Source: Ascidiaceihabitans sp039975415 (GTDB lineage Bacteria > Pseudomonadota > Alphaproteobacteria > Rhodobacterales > Rhodobacteraceae). From it: 64,000 bases of DNA. A program made the position numbers and the translations under genes. Below the pieces are notes generated by a model that had not been told where the DNA came from, did not search any database, and saw only the letters and a program-made list of their open reading frames with translations. Location: NCBI RefSeq assembly GCF_039975415.1, contig NZ_JBDWHD010000005.1; one strand, written 5' to 3'. Of the stretch, positions 33,507 through 41,586 are shown one piece after another (within the stretch, counting starts at the first letter, position 1; each line of letters begins with the position of its first letter).

Positions 33507-35045
33507 TTACGGCTTGAGGTGAATGTTGAACTTCGCCCTTAATGCAGCTTCCAGCGCAGGATCAAACTGTGCCTGCGACGGGGCACCCAGAATGTCTTCC
33601 TTGCGTGCCGTGGCTTTGGCGATCAGATCGGGCTTGCCCTTTTCTGCCCATTCCTTTGGCGATGTGCGGTCCCCGAAGGTCGGATAGACGCTTTCGGTTT
33701 GCATCCGCGACAGCGTTTGATCGGTGCCCAGATAATGACCGGGCCCCCCCATACAGACCTGTGCAATTTCATCCAGGGCGAGGGTTTCGTCGTTCACTTC
33801 GATGCCACGCACGCAGCGCATGGCCTGTCCCAGAAGATCGTCGCTCAAGATCAGGGATTCGTGGCAAAATCCAAGTAGTGACGCGTGCATGCCTGCAGCT
33901 TCATACACCATATTCACACCCGAAAGTCCCGCCAGAACGCTGGAACACATCTGTTCCCAACCGGCTTGCATGTCGGGCATTTTTGAATCCGACGCGCCGC
34001 CTGCGGCCCCTCCGGGCAGGTCATAGAACCGGTGCATTTGCCCGCAACCCGCTGTCAAAAGGGCTTGTTCGCCCGACCCGATGGACATCGCACCTGTGCG
34101 CAAATCCAAACCGAAAGGCCAGGTGCCAAAGACACAAGGCGCGCCCGGTTTGACGGCGTTGACATAGACCAGCCCCGCCAGACATTCGGCAGTGGCCTGC
34201 ACAATCGCACCTGCAATGGTGGACGGGGCAGTGGCGCCTTGCATGCCCGCCGACAACAACAGCACAGGCAATCCCGCTTCAATGCAGCGTTCCATGACTT
34301 CGCAACTTTCGGTGGCGAATTTCATCGGAGGCACAACAAAACAGTTGGAATTGGACACAAAAGGGCGTTCGCGGAATTTGTCTTCGCCGCCTGCAATCAT
34401 GTACAGCATCTCTACGGCAGGGGCGACAAAATCGGGTTCCGTAAAGGACGTGCCGATGTGTTTCATGGTGCCGGAACAGGCCGCAAAAATGGTGTTGTAG
34501 TCCATTTCCATATTGTCTGTGATGTCCCGGCACACCATTGGGCGCTGGCAAAAGTGAACGTTGTCCAAAACATCAACGATTTTTGCTGCGTCGTGCAGGT
34601 CTTGCACAGTGGATTCGCGGTACGCGTTGCCTGCAACATCGACCATGTGCACGGCGGCGCCAGCGGTGCCGTAATGCACGTTTGATCCGGACAGTTCCAG
34701 ATCGGTTTTCCCGTCACGGCTGAAGTAGGTCACCGACCGGTTGGCGCGTGCTAGGGTGTCTTCGACCAAGGCGCGGGGAAAGCGGATGCGACCGTCATCG
34801 CCCAGAATTGCCCCGGCTCCCGTCAGGTAATCGATCCCGGAAGGTGGCGCGTCTGCCAACCCGATGCGCTCAAGTGCATCCAATGCGGCGTGGTGGATGC
34901 GTTGGACGTCTGCATCGGAAAGTGGATTGTACCGGCCACCCTCCATGCCGGGGCGAATGGGGCGGAGGCTGTCTGCCAACGGGGCAGCGCGGGCGGCGCG
35001 GCGTGCGGCGCGACCGCCGCTGCGAGACGGATTTTGTGCGTTCAT
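33507..35045 (-). CDS. MttB-family (trimethylamine methyltransferase-like) corrinoid protein methyltransferase
   Basis: This 512-residue protein belongs to the MttB family. The frame is open from start to end with no internal TAG, so it is one of the non-pyrrolysine members that demethylate other quaternary amines such as glycine betaine. Segments MKHIGTSFTEPDFVAPAVEML and SGEQALLTAGCGQMHRFYDLPGGA, and VCMGGPGHYLGTDQTL, are typical of the family. Its substrate is not readable. No corrinoid protein or reductive activase is adjacent. It has a 460-bp upstream region shared with the outer-membrane gene. Confidence 0.88.
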   Translation of the reverse strand: MNAQNPSRSGGRAARRAARAAPLADSLRPIRPGMEGGRYNPLSDADVQRIHHAALDALERIGLADAPPSGIDYLTGAGAILGDDGRIRFPRALVEDTLARANRSVTYFSRDGKTDLELSGSNVHYGTAGAAVHMVDVAGNAYRESTVQDLHDAAKIVDVLDNVHFCQRPMVCRDITDNMEMDYNTIFAACSGTMKHIGTSFTEPDFVAPAVEMLYMIAGGEDKFRERPFVSNSNCFVVPPMKFATESCEVMERCIEAGLPVLLLSAGMQGATAPSTIAGAIVQATAECLAGLVYVNAVKPGAPCVFGTWPFGLDLRTGAMSIGSGEQALLTAGCGQMHRFYDLPGGAAGGASDSKMPDMQAGWEQMCSSVLAGLSGVNMVYEAAGMHASLLGFCHESLILSDDLLGQAMRCVRGIEVNDETLALDEIAQVCMGGPGHYLGTDQTLSRMQTESVYPTFGDRTSPKEWAEKGKPDLIAKATARKEDILGAPSQAQFDPALEAALRAKFNIHLKP

Positions 35046-35508
35046 TTTGTGGAATATCCATTTGGTACGTCAGAGAAAGGGCTTGGCGGTTAGCCCTGCA
35101 CAGGTCGCCCCCGCGCCGCACGGCCGCGTTCCGCACCGATGGTGCGTACAACAAGTGCGATTTTGCACCGGCTTCGCTGCACAGACGTCCTCCCAAACAT
35201 CACGCGTGGATCATCGCGTACGTCGCCAGTGTGCCCGTGGTCTACCTGCGACGTCTTGTCCATTTGCGACGTGCATGTGTTTTTTCGATCGCGTCCCGCA
35301 ATGCGGTTTTTTCGGCGGAAAAACACGCAACAGGCGGGAAAATGTCGGCGGGATTTTGCATTCTGGCACAGGCTTGCCGAGCGGCGCGTGTTTGGATGGT
35401 CAAGGCTGGCATGCACCTGAAAAACGACCATGTGTTGTCCCATGCAAAGCGGCACCCGCATAAGGGACCGTTTCTGCGGATATTGTGGCAAGTAACAGGA
35501 GAAACACT
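35046..35508. promoter_or_regulatory. Intergenic region between divergent MttB-like and outer-membrane genes
   Basis: I see no credible gene in these ~460 bp. The most regular feature is a direct repeat, TGCGACGT at 35247-35254 and at 35265-35272 (18-bp period). This could be an activator site. The promoters of both divergent genes are probably here. Confidence 0.4.
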
Positions 35509-36111
35509 ATGAAATGCAAGATAATGATCACCGCTTTGGCAGGGTTGGGCACCAGTCTTGTCGCGCTGCCGGCTTTGGCGGGCAGCCCCACGGAAACAGT
35601 CGCACCCGAACCGGTGATCGCATCCCCGCCACCCCCACCGCCTCCGGTGTCATTGGGCGGCGATTGGGGTGGTTTTTACGGCGGTTTGCAATTGGGCAAT
35701 CTGGACGTGGATGGAACAGGTGCTGCGGACGGTGACGATGTGATTTTTGGTTTTCACGGCGGCTACAACTACGACTTTGGCCAATTCGTGGTCGGTGGGG
35801 AATTCGATTATGACTTTGGCGATATTGATCTTGGCGGGGCGGCCACCGTTGACAATGTGATGCGTCTAAAATTGAAAGCTGGCTACGATTTGGGACGCAC
35901 CTTGATTTATGCCACAGCTGGTGCGGCGCGGGTCGATACGTCTTTGGGGAATGAAACCGGAGAGTTTCTGGGCCTTGGCGTTGCCTATCAGGTCAATGAC
36001 CGTTTTGTAGTCGGGGGCGAAGTTCTAGAACATCGCTTTGATGATATTTCGGGCAGTGGTGTTGACGCGGATGCCACGGCTGTGACGGTACGCGCGTCGC
36101 TTCGTTTCTAA
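35509..36111 (+). CDS. Outer-membrane beta-barrel protein (Omp25/OmpA-like porin)
   Basis: This 200-residue protein has a signal peptide (MKCKIMITALAGLGTSLVALPALA), a proline-rich stretch (PPPPPPPVSLG, about residues 41-51) and an alternating beta pattern ending VRASLRF. The C-terminal Phe is the usual barrel-insertion signal. GGFYGGLQLGNLDVD and GFHGGYNYDFGQFVVGGEFDYDFG resemble opacity/Omp25-type barrels with eight strands. AGGAGAAACACT precedes the ATG. A role in outer-membrane structure or surface is likely. Confidence 0.88.
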   Translation: MKCKIMITALAGLGTSLVALPALAGSPTETVAPEPVIASPPPPPPPVSLGGDWGGFYGGLQLGNLDVDGTGAADGDDVIFGFHGGYNYDFGQFVVGGEFDYDFGDIDLGGAATVDNVMRLKLKAGYDLGRTLIYATAGAARVDTSLGNETGEFLGLGVAYQVNDRFVVGGEVLEHRFDDISGSGVDADATAVTVRASLRF

Positions 36112-36168
36112 ACAAACGCCATGGCCGTTGGCGCTGTATTGCGCCAGCGGTCTTGGCATATGGACGTA

Positions 36169-37002
36169 TCACCACCGCCCTGATGCGCCGCCACCCCCCG
36201 AGCTGCCACCACCAAAGCTGGATCCGCTGGAGGATTTCGAAATTCTGGAAATTGAATAGGCGCTGACCATTCGGTAGTCGCAATTGGTGCAGTATTTTGT
36301 GCGTTCACCCGAACCGCTTGCGCGGGTTGTGGCCCGTTGCAGAATGCGGCGTGTGGCGCGAAGCCCACCTGTCTGGCCGCATTGCGGACACTTGCGCAGA
36401 CGCATCAAGCGGTCCTTGATCCAATTGCCGCCAAAAAGCCAGATGAAAGGCACCGCAATCACGGCCAACCACCACGGCGCGCCTTTCCCTTTCGGGGCCT
36501 CTTCACCGGCGCTGTGGGGCACAGCAATTGTATCGACCGTATCCTGAACCCCCTCCAAGATGCCTGTGGCGTAATACTTGTCGCGGAATTTGGGTAAGAA
36601 GCTGCGGTCAATGACGGTTTTAGCGACACCATCCCAGGCCCCCGAATATCCCTTACCCAGTTCGATGCGCATGGCCCTGTCCTGATATAGCACCAGCACC
36701 ATGATCCCATCGTTGCGGGTTGCGTCCCCAACGCCCCAATGATTGAACAACCCTGTGGCGAAGGCCTCCATCGTGACATCCGGATTGTAAGTGGCTTGCC
36801 GCGTCAGGGTCACAACGGTCATTTCCACGCCGGTTTCATCGCGCAGCTTTGACAGTGATCTATCCAGCTGCATGCGTTGTTCAGCCGTCAGCAACCCGGC
36901 AAAATCGTTGACGGTTGTCGATGTATAGTCGGGATAAAAGGTCTGTGCGCTGCCAGCCAACGGGCAAAGGCACAGCAGGACTGCAAAAAGGTAACGGATC
37001 AC
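36169..37002 (-). CDS. TPM-domain protein (YgcG family), membrane-anchored
   Basis: This 277-residue protein has a signal peptide (MIRYLFAVLLCLCPLAGSA), a TPM domain (VNDFAGLLTAEQRMQLDRSLSKLRDETGVEMTVVTLTRQ, about residues 31-69), one membrane helix (WWLAVIAVPFIWLFGG), a cytoplasmic zinc-ribbon-like pair (CPQCG and YCTNCDY) and a Gly/Ser-rich tail. TPM domains are found in proteins with reported phosphatase activity and in photosystem repair. The bacterial role is unknown. The divergent orientation to the neighbours suggests it is a single transcription unit. Confidence 0.88.
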   Translation of the reverse strand: MIRYLFAVLLCLCPLAGSAQTFYPDYTSTTVNDFAGLLTAEQRMQLDRSLSKLRDETGVEMTVVTLTRQATYNPDVTMEAFATGLFNHWGVGDATRNDGIMVLVLYQDRAMRIELGKGYSGAWDGVAKTVIDRSFLPKFRDKYYATGILEGVQDTVDTIAVPHSAGEEAPKGKGAPWWLAVIAVPFIWLFGGNWIKDRLMRLRKCPQCGQTGGLRATRRILQRATTRASGSGERTKYCTNCDYRMVSAYSISRISKSSSGSSFGGGSSGGGGASGRW

Positions 37003-37092
37003 GGTAAACTCCCCCTTGGTAGATGCAGGCAGTTTACCGCAAGGACCCTTGTCCGTCAGGTTGTGTTTTCCAGACCCTTTTAGGTCGGGTTT

Positions 37093-38265
37093 TTACGTAT
37101 CTAGGCTTTGGGCAAACGCGCAAAGGGTACGCAAAGCGTCCGAGAATTGCGTGTCTTCGATGGTCATGGCCACACGCACATGACCCGCGGCAGCAGCGCC
37201 AAAGCTTTCCCCCGGCATGACAGCGATGTGGTGGGCATCCAGCAAGGCGTTTGCAAAACCTTCGCCCGACAGACCGGTGGCCCGGACGTCCAGCATCAGG
37301 TACATTGCCCCTTGGGCAGGCACCAGACCCACTGTGTTTTGCTCGGCCAGAACCTGTTTGGCCAAGGCACGTCTGCGGCGGAACGGGGCTGCGATTTCTT
37401 CTTCAAAAGCAGGGCCCTGATCCATGGCAAATACTGCGGCGTCCTGAATGAAACCCGGCACGCCGTAGGTTGTGTGGGTCGACAGGTTGATCGTGGCTTC
37501 GATCACGTGTTCGGGGGCCACGATCCATCCGCATCGCGATCCGGTCATGGCGTGGGATTTGGACATAGAACCCACGACCAAAGTGCGTTCGGCCATGCCG
37601 GGCAGGGCGCGGGGGCTGATATGGGTGCCTTCCCAGATTTGCGTGTCGTAGACTTCATCCGAGATCAGCCACAGGTCATGATCAAGACACACCCGTGCGA
37701 TGCCGTCCAATGTGCTGCGGGAATAGACGGTGCCGGTGGGGTTGTTGGGGCTGTTGATCAGAAGGGTTTTTGCACCCTTGGCTTGCGCGGCAATGTCGGC
37801 GGCACGCGGTTGAAAGGCATCTTCTGCACGGGTCTGGATTGCCCGCGGGATTGCGGAGGCGCCGCGAATGGTGCCGGGGTAGGTGGCATAAAATGGATCA
37901 AGATACAGCGCCACATCGCCGGGGTCACACAGACAGGTGTGTGCGGTAAACAATGCTGATTGCCCACCCGGTGTGACCATGACGTTGGCGGCTGTGGTGG
38001 GCACGCCTGTTCGCTCTTGTACGCGCGCTGCGATGGTTTCGCGCAGGGCCGTCGTGCCTGGCACCATTGCATAACCTGTGTGCCCGCCCAGCGCAGAGGC
38101 ATGCATGTCGCGCAAGATAGGGGCAGCTGTGCGAATGTCGTGTTCACCGATGGTCAGTTCCGTCACGGGGGTGCCGTCCTTGATCATCTGACGGGCGCGA
38201 TAAAACACGTCCCATCCGTCGGACCCTGTGCCCAGAATGGTCGAAATGCGTTGGCTCAGTTCCAT
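37093..38265 (-). CDS. PLP-dependent aminotransferase, class I/II
   Basis: This 390-residue fold-type I aminotransferase has NSPNNPTGTVYS, the Asp-Tyr pair in LISDEVYDTQIWEG, the PLP lysine in VGSMSKSHAMTGSRCGW (about residue 235) and a C-terminal VRVAMTI. It resembles aspartate or aromatic aminotransferases, but the substrate is not certain. It is a different branch from the other aminotransferase at 21060-22235. No biosynthetic operon surrounds it. Confidence 0.9.
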   Translation of the reverse strand: MELSQRISTILGTGSDGWDVFYRARQMIKDGTPVTELTIGEHDIRTAAPILRDMHASALGGHTGYAMVPGTTALRETIAARVQERTGVPTTAANVMVTPGGQSALFTAHTCLCDPGDVALYLDPFYATYPGTIRGASAIPRAIQTRAEDAFQPRAADIAAQAKGAKTLLINSPNNPTGTVYSRSTLDGIARVCLDHDLWLISDEVYDTQIWEGTHISPRALPGMAERTLVVGSMSKSHAMTGSRCGWIVAPEHVIEATINLSTHTTYGVPGFIQDAAVFAMDQGPAFEEEIAAPFRRRRALAKQVLAEQNTVGLVPAQGAMYLMLDVRATGLSGEGFANALLDAHHIAVMPGESFGAAAAGHVRVAMTIEDTQFSDALRTLCAFAQSLDT

Positions 38266-38328
38266 GGTGCGATTCCCCTTAGGTGCGGTCGCGCCACGTC
38301 GCCCGAGCCGAGCACCGTTGTCAATATC

Positions 38329-38673
38329 TCACCCGTGCAAAGCCACGCTGTCTGTTGGGGCCTGTGCGCGATCATGCAGCCCGTAGTCACGCATGACATG
38401 CGCCACCCGCAAACGATACCCTGAAAACAGACCATCACGCCCCGCCGATTGCGCCCCCCGGTGCGCATGCAAACTGCGCCATGCAGTCACGGCCGCTTCG
38501 TCGCGGAAAAACGACAGCGACAATAATTTGTCGGGGTTAGACAGGCTTTGGAACCGTTCCACAGAAATGAACCCGTCGACCTGATCCAGCAACGGGCGCA
38601 TCTTGGCGGCCATCTCCAGATAAGGCTCCATTTTGCCCTCAGCCGGTTCGACTTCGAAAATCACGGCAATCAT
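38329..38673 (-). CDS. Antibiotic biosynthesis monooxygenase (ABM) domain protein
   Basis: This 114-residue protein has the dimeric alpha/beta barrel of ABM proteins: MIAVIFEVEPAEGKMEPYL, DGFISVERFQSL, and LLSLSFFRDEAAVTAWRSLHAHR. Such proteins are cofactor-free oxygenases, haem-binding proteins or ligand binders, so the function is open. Its ATG overlaps the TGA of the NIPSNAP gene (ATGA), so the two are translationally coupled. The divergent ArsR regulator may control the pair. Confidence 0.85.
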   Translation of the reverse strand: MIAVIFEVEPAEGKMEPYLEMAAKMRPLLDQVDGFISVERFQSLSNPDKLLSLSFFRDEAAVTAWRSLHAHRGAQSAGRDGLFSGYRLRVAHVMRDYGLHDRAQAPTDSVALHG

Positions 38674-39005
38674 TTTGTTTCTCCATATGGCGCCGAATGT
38701 GGCGCTGACACCAGTTTGAGAAACGTACGATCTTCGCGCAAGATAAAGCGTTCTGATTGCGCGAATTCATAGTTCTCGCGTCCCAATGTATCTGCGGCAA
38801 GGCGGGCGCGGTAGGTCTCATAGCTGGCAAGATCGGGAATGTTGTAGATGCCATAGGCCAATGTTGATGACCCTTCATGTGGCGCATAGTACCCCACCAG
38901 ATCGGCGCCACAGCGTGGGATGGCTTGGCCCCAGTTCAGGGCATACTGCACGAAGTCCGCTTTTTTGGTGGGGTCGATTTGGTATTTTATAATGCAGGTC
39001 AGCAT
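38670..39005 (-). CDS. NIPSNAP family protein
   Basis: This 111-residue protein matches the NIPSNAP family (MLTCIIKYQIDPTKKADFVQYAL, then YYAPHEGSSTLAYGIYNIPDLASYETYRARLAADTLGRENYEFA). It is another small dimeric alpha/beta barrel without known chemistry. I start at the ATG at 39005, since AAGGAGACACCC lies right before it. It comes first in a two-gene operon with the ABM protein and is divergent from the ArsR regulator, with 72 bp between. Confidence 0.87.
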   Translation of the reverse strand: MLTCIIKYQIDPTKKADFVQYALNWGQAIPRCGADLVGYYAPHEGSSTLAYGIYNIPDLASYETYRARLAADTLGRENYEFAQSERFILREDRTFLKLVSAPHSAPYGETK

Positions 39006-39050
39006 GGGTGTCTCCTTCATATGCTGGGGCCTGTCTAAAGGATTGCCCGC

Positions 39051-39066
39051 AGCCGATGCTTCGGCT
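39051..39066. promoter_or_regulatory. Inverted repeat between NIPSNAP and ArsR genes
   Basis: AGCCGA and TCGGCT around a TGCT spacer form a perfect 6-bp inverted repeat 12 bp upstream of the ArsR ATG. It may be an operator that autoregulates both promoters, but a short repeat in GC-rich DNA may also arise by chance. Confidence 0.4.
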
Positions 39067-39077
39067 ACGGTCGAAGT

Positions 39078-39755
39078 ATGAAAGAAGGTCCAGATATTGC
39101 GTCTATCGCCGCGCTCATCGGTGATCCCGCCCGTGCCAACATCCTGACAGCTCTGATGTCAGGCAAGGCACTGACCGCCACCGAACTGGCGGGTGAGGCT
39201 GGCGTGACGCCCCAAACCGCCAGTGCGCATTTGGCAAAGCTGGATGCAGGCGGGTTGCTGAAAGCTGACAAACAGGGACGGCACAAGTATTTTGCGCTGG
39301 CGTCCGATGACGTGGCCGGGGTTTTAGAAGGTTTGATGGGGTTGGCGGCCAGTTCGGGGCACTTGCGCACCCGCACTGGCCCCAAAGACGCCGCCTTGCG
39401 CAAGGCGCGCGTGTGCTACAGCCATTTGGCTGGCGAAATGGGCACCCGGATGTTCGATCACATGATCGCGCATCGACTGTTGATCCAAGGCGGCGGCGAT
39501 GTCGCTTTGACGGATGCAGGCACTGCTTTTGCAACTGAGTTCGGGATCGATGTGGCCCAGCTAAACCGCCAAAAGGCGCCCCTGTGCAAAGCATGTCTGG
39601 ACTGGAGCGAACGGCGCACGCATCTGGCAGGCAGTCTTGGCCGTGCCATGCTGGCGCGTATGGAAGAACTGGGCTGGGCGACACGCGACCAGAAAACACG
39701 GATCGTAGCGTTTAAGAAGACGGGCGAGGCGGCGTTTGAAGGAGTATTTGGCTAG
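39078..39755 (+). CDS. ArsR-type winged-helix regulator with C-terminal extension
   Basis: This 225-residue regulator has an ArsR-like winged helix (IASIAALIGDPARANILTALM, ALTATELAGEAGVTPQTASAHLAKL, about residues 7-63) and a C-terminal half not found in minimal ArsR proteins. The C-terminal half contains Cys in RVCYSHLAGEMGTRM and PLCKACLDWSERRTHLAG, which could serve as a ligand or redox sensor. It is a broadly distributed regulator type. Divergent location suggests that it controls the NIPSNAP/ABM pair and itself. Confidence 0.88.
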   Translation: MKEGPDIASIAALIGDPARANILTALMSGKALTATELAGEAGVTPQTASAHLAKLDAGGLLKADKQGRHKYFALASDDVAGVLEGLMGLAASSGHLRTRTGPKDAALRKARVCYSHLAGEMGTRMFDHMIAHRLLIQGGGDVALTDAGTAFATEFGIDVAQLNRQKAPLCKACLDWSERRTHLAGSLGRAMLARMEELGWATRDQKTRIVAFKKTGEAAFEGVFG

Positions 39756-40230
39756 GGGCTATGTGGGGCGTAGCGGCCACCCATAGAATAACCTTCGGTC
39801 AAAATTGAACCATACTGAGTTGTATGAGAGCCAACTGAAGCGTGATGGTCAGGTGGGTATTGGCCGTGGCGTTACAGCAGGTCCAACCGGATTCACCCCT
39901 TTGTCCGAAGACCATTCCATAGCGTTGTTGCACTGCAGTATGCAAATGGCGCTTCATTTTTAAGCGCCCACAGCGGAAAAGACGCAATTTTCAGCACTAT
40001 GGCCAGCAATGCGCACGGAAGACTTAATAGCGCTTCACCTCTTACGCACCACGTTCAAAGGTTTGGTTGTCCGCTTAAGGGCGCTTCAATGCCACGCGAG
40101 GGTGCAATCCTGGCAGATAACGACCCTCGCATGGCTGCAACAAAAGAGCTGCGTGATCCGCATATCAAACTGACAAGGCCTTGCCTAGCAGGCTGATGGC
40201 GTGCGCGGCCAACTCTAGAGGGTCTTTCCA
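39756..40230 (+). promoter_or_regulatory. Long leader and regulatory region of urtA
   Basis: No gene is visible in these 475 bp. The sequence GCGCTTCA occurs three times (39949-39956, 40030-40037, 40081-40088). TTGCA-CTGCAGTA-TGCAA at 39928-39945 is a loose NtrC-like dyad. A hairpin with arms GCGAGGGT (40096-40103) and ACCCTCGC (40123-40130), extended by flanking pairs, lies about 100 bp before the start, and a second small one (GCCTTGC-CTA-GCAGGC) follows. The promoter is not obvious. Confidence 0.45.
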
Positions 40231-41520
40231 TTGACTATTCGTAACACACTTCTCACATCTTTTTCCGCGCTGGCACTGGCCGCTTCGGGCACCGCGGCCT
40301 TCGCGGACTGCGCCGACCCCATCAAGGTGGGCGTTCTTCACTCGCTTTCTGGCACTATGGCGATTTCCGAGACAACTTTGAAAGACACGATGCTGATGCT
40401 GATCGAACAGCAAAATGCTGCCGGTGGCGTATTGGGATGTCAGATTGAAGCGGTGGTTGTTGATCCGGCGTCTGACTGGCCCCTGTTTGCCGAGAAAGCC
40501 CGTGAATTGCTGACGGTACATGAAACCGATGTGATCTTTGGCAACTGGACATCTGTTTCCCGCAAGTCGGTTTTGCCGGTCATCGAAGAGCTGAACGGCC
40601 TGTTGTTTTACCCCGTTCAGTACGAGGGCGAAGAAAGCTCTCGTAACGTGTTCTACACCGGCGCCGCGCCAAACCAGCAAGCCATTCCTGCGGTGGATTA
40701 CTTCCTTGAAGAACTTGGCGTCGAGAAATTCGCACTGTTGGGCACGGATTATGTTTACCCGCGCACAACCAACAATATTCTGGAACAGTATCTCACAGAC
40801 AACGGTATTGCCGCAGAGGACATCTTCGTCAATTACACGCCGTTTGGCCATTCCGACTGGGCGACAATTGTCGCGGATGTTGTGGCACTGGGCGAAGACG
40901 GCAAACAGGTCGGTGTGATTTCAACAATCAACGGTGACGCCAACATCGGATTTTACAAAGAACTGGCTGCCGCTGGAATTTCTGCTGACGATATTCCGGT
41001 TGTCGCGTTCTCGGTGGGCGAAGAAGAGCTGTCGGGCCTCGATACAACAAACCTTGTCGGGCACTTGGCGGCGTGGAACTACTTTATGTCTGCTGAATCG
41101 GACGCAAACGCAGCCTTCATCGACAGTTGGAAGGGTTTTGCGGGCGCAGACCGCGTCACAAACGACCCTATGGAAGCCCATTACATCGGCTTTAACATGT
41201 GGGTCGCTGCGGTCGAAGCGGCTGGCACCACAGATGTAGACGCGGTGCGCACGGCGATGTACGGGCAAGAATTCCCGAACCTGACCGGCGGTACGGCGGT
41301 AATGCTGCCAAACCACCACTTGGCCAAGCCGGTTTTGATCGGTGAAATCACCGCAGACGGCCAGTTCGACATCATTTCTCAAACAACCGAAGTTCCGGGC
41401 GATGCATGGACGGATTTCCTGCCAGACTCCGCCGTATTGACGTCTGATTGGAAAGAGTTGGGCTGCGGTATGTACAACACCAAAACCAAGACCTGCGTTC
41501 AGCTGACGTCAAACTACTAA
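40231..41520 (+). CDS. urtA: Urea ABC transporter substrate-binding protein UrtA
   Basis: This 429-residue periplasmic protein captures urea for the UrtABCDE transporter. It has a signal peptide (TIRNTLLTSFSALALAASGTAAFA) and begins the mature part with DCADPIKVGVLHSLSGTMAISE, as in this family. FYPVQYEGEESSRNVFYTGAAPNQQ and HSDWATIVADVVALG are typical of UrtA. The start is a TTG at 40231, preceded by GAGGG at a suitable spacing. It is separated from urtB by a terminator-like hairpin, which probably lets urtA be made in excess over the permeases. Confidence 0.95.
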   Translation: MTIRNTLLTSFSALALAASGTAAFADCADPIKVGVLHSLSGTMAISETTLKDTMLMLIEQQNAAGGVLGCQIEAVVVDPASDWPLFAEKARELLTVHETDVIFGNWTSVSRKSVLPVIEELNGLLFYPVQYEGEESSRNVFYTGAAPNQQAIPAVDYFLEELGVEKFALLGTDYVYPRTTNNILEQYLTDNGIAAEDIFVNYTPFGHSDWATIVADVVALGEDGKQVGVISTINGDANIGFYKELAAAGISADDIPVVAFSVGEEELSGLDTTNLVGHLAAWNYFMSAESDANAAFIDSWKGFAGADRVTNDPMEAHYIGFNMWVAAVEAAGTTDVDAVRTAMYGQEFPNLTGGTAVMLPNHHLAKPVLIGEITADGQFDIISQTTEVPGDAWTDFLPDSAVLTSDWKELGCGMYNTKTKTCVQLTSNY

Positions 41521-41529
41521 GTCACCTTT

Positions 41530-41565
41530 CAGGCGCACGATAGAGACGTCGTGCGCCTGTTTTTT
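41530..41565 (+). terminator. Hairpin between urtA and urtB (partial terminator)
   Basis: Perfect 11-bp arms CAGGCGCACGA (41530-41540) and TCGTGCGCCTG (41549-41559) are followed by six or more T residues. It lies 10 bp after the urtA stop and 21 bp before the urtB start. It probably attenuates transcription, as often seen after a binding-protein gene in ABC operons. Confidence 0.88.
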
Positions 41566-41586
41566 GCTCAATACCGAAAGATCACT

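Noticed and set aside
33507..35045. Pyrrolysine-containing MttB
   Set aside because: The frame is continuous with no internal TAG codon, so pyrrolysine insertion is not indicated.
34748..35512. 254-codon open frame on the plus strand opposite the MttB-like start and into the intergenic region
   Set aside because: Arg-rich composition, no motifs; most of it is antisense to a well-supported gene.
39928..39945. True NtrC binding site before urtA
   Set aside because: The dyad TTGCA-N8-TGCAA is only a loose match to the NtrC consensus and no sigma-54 promoter was visible; kept only as a weak candidate in the leader entry.
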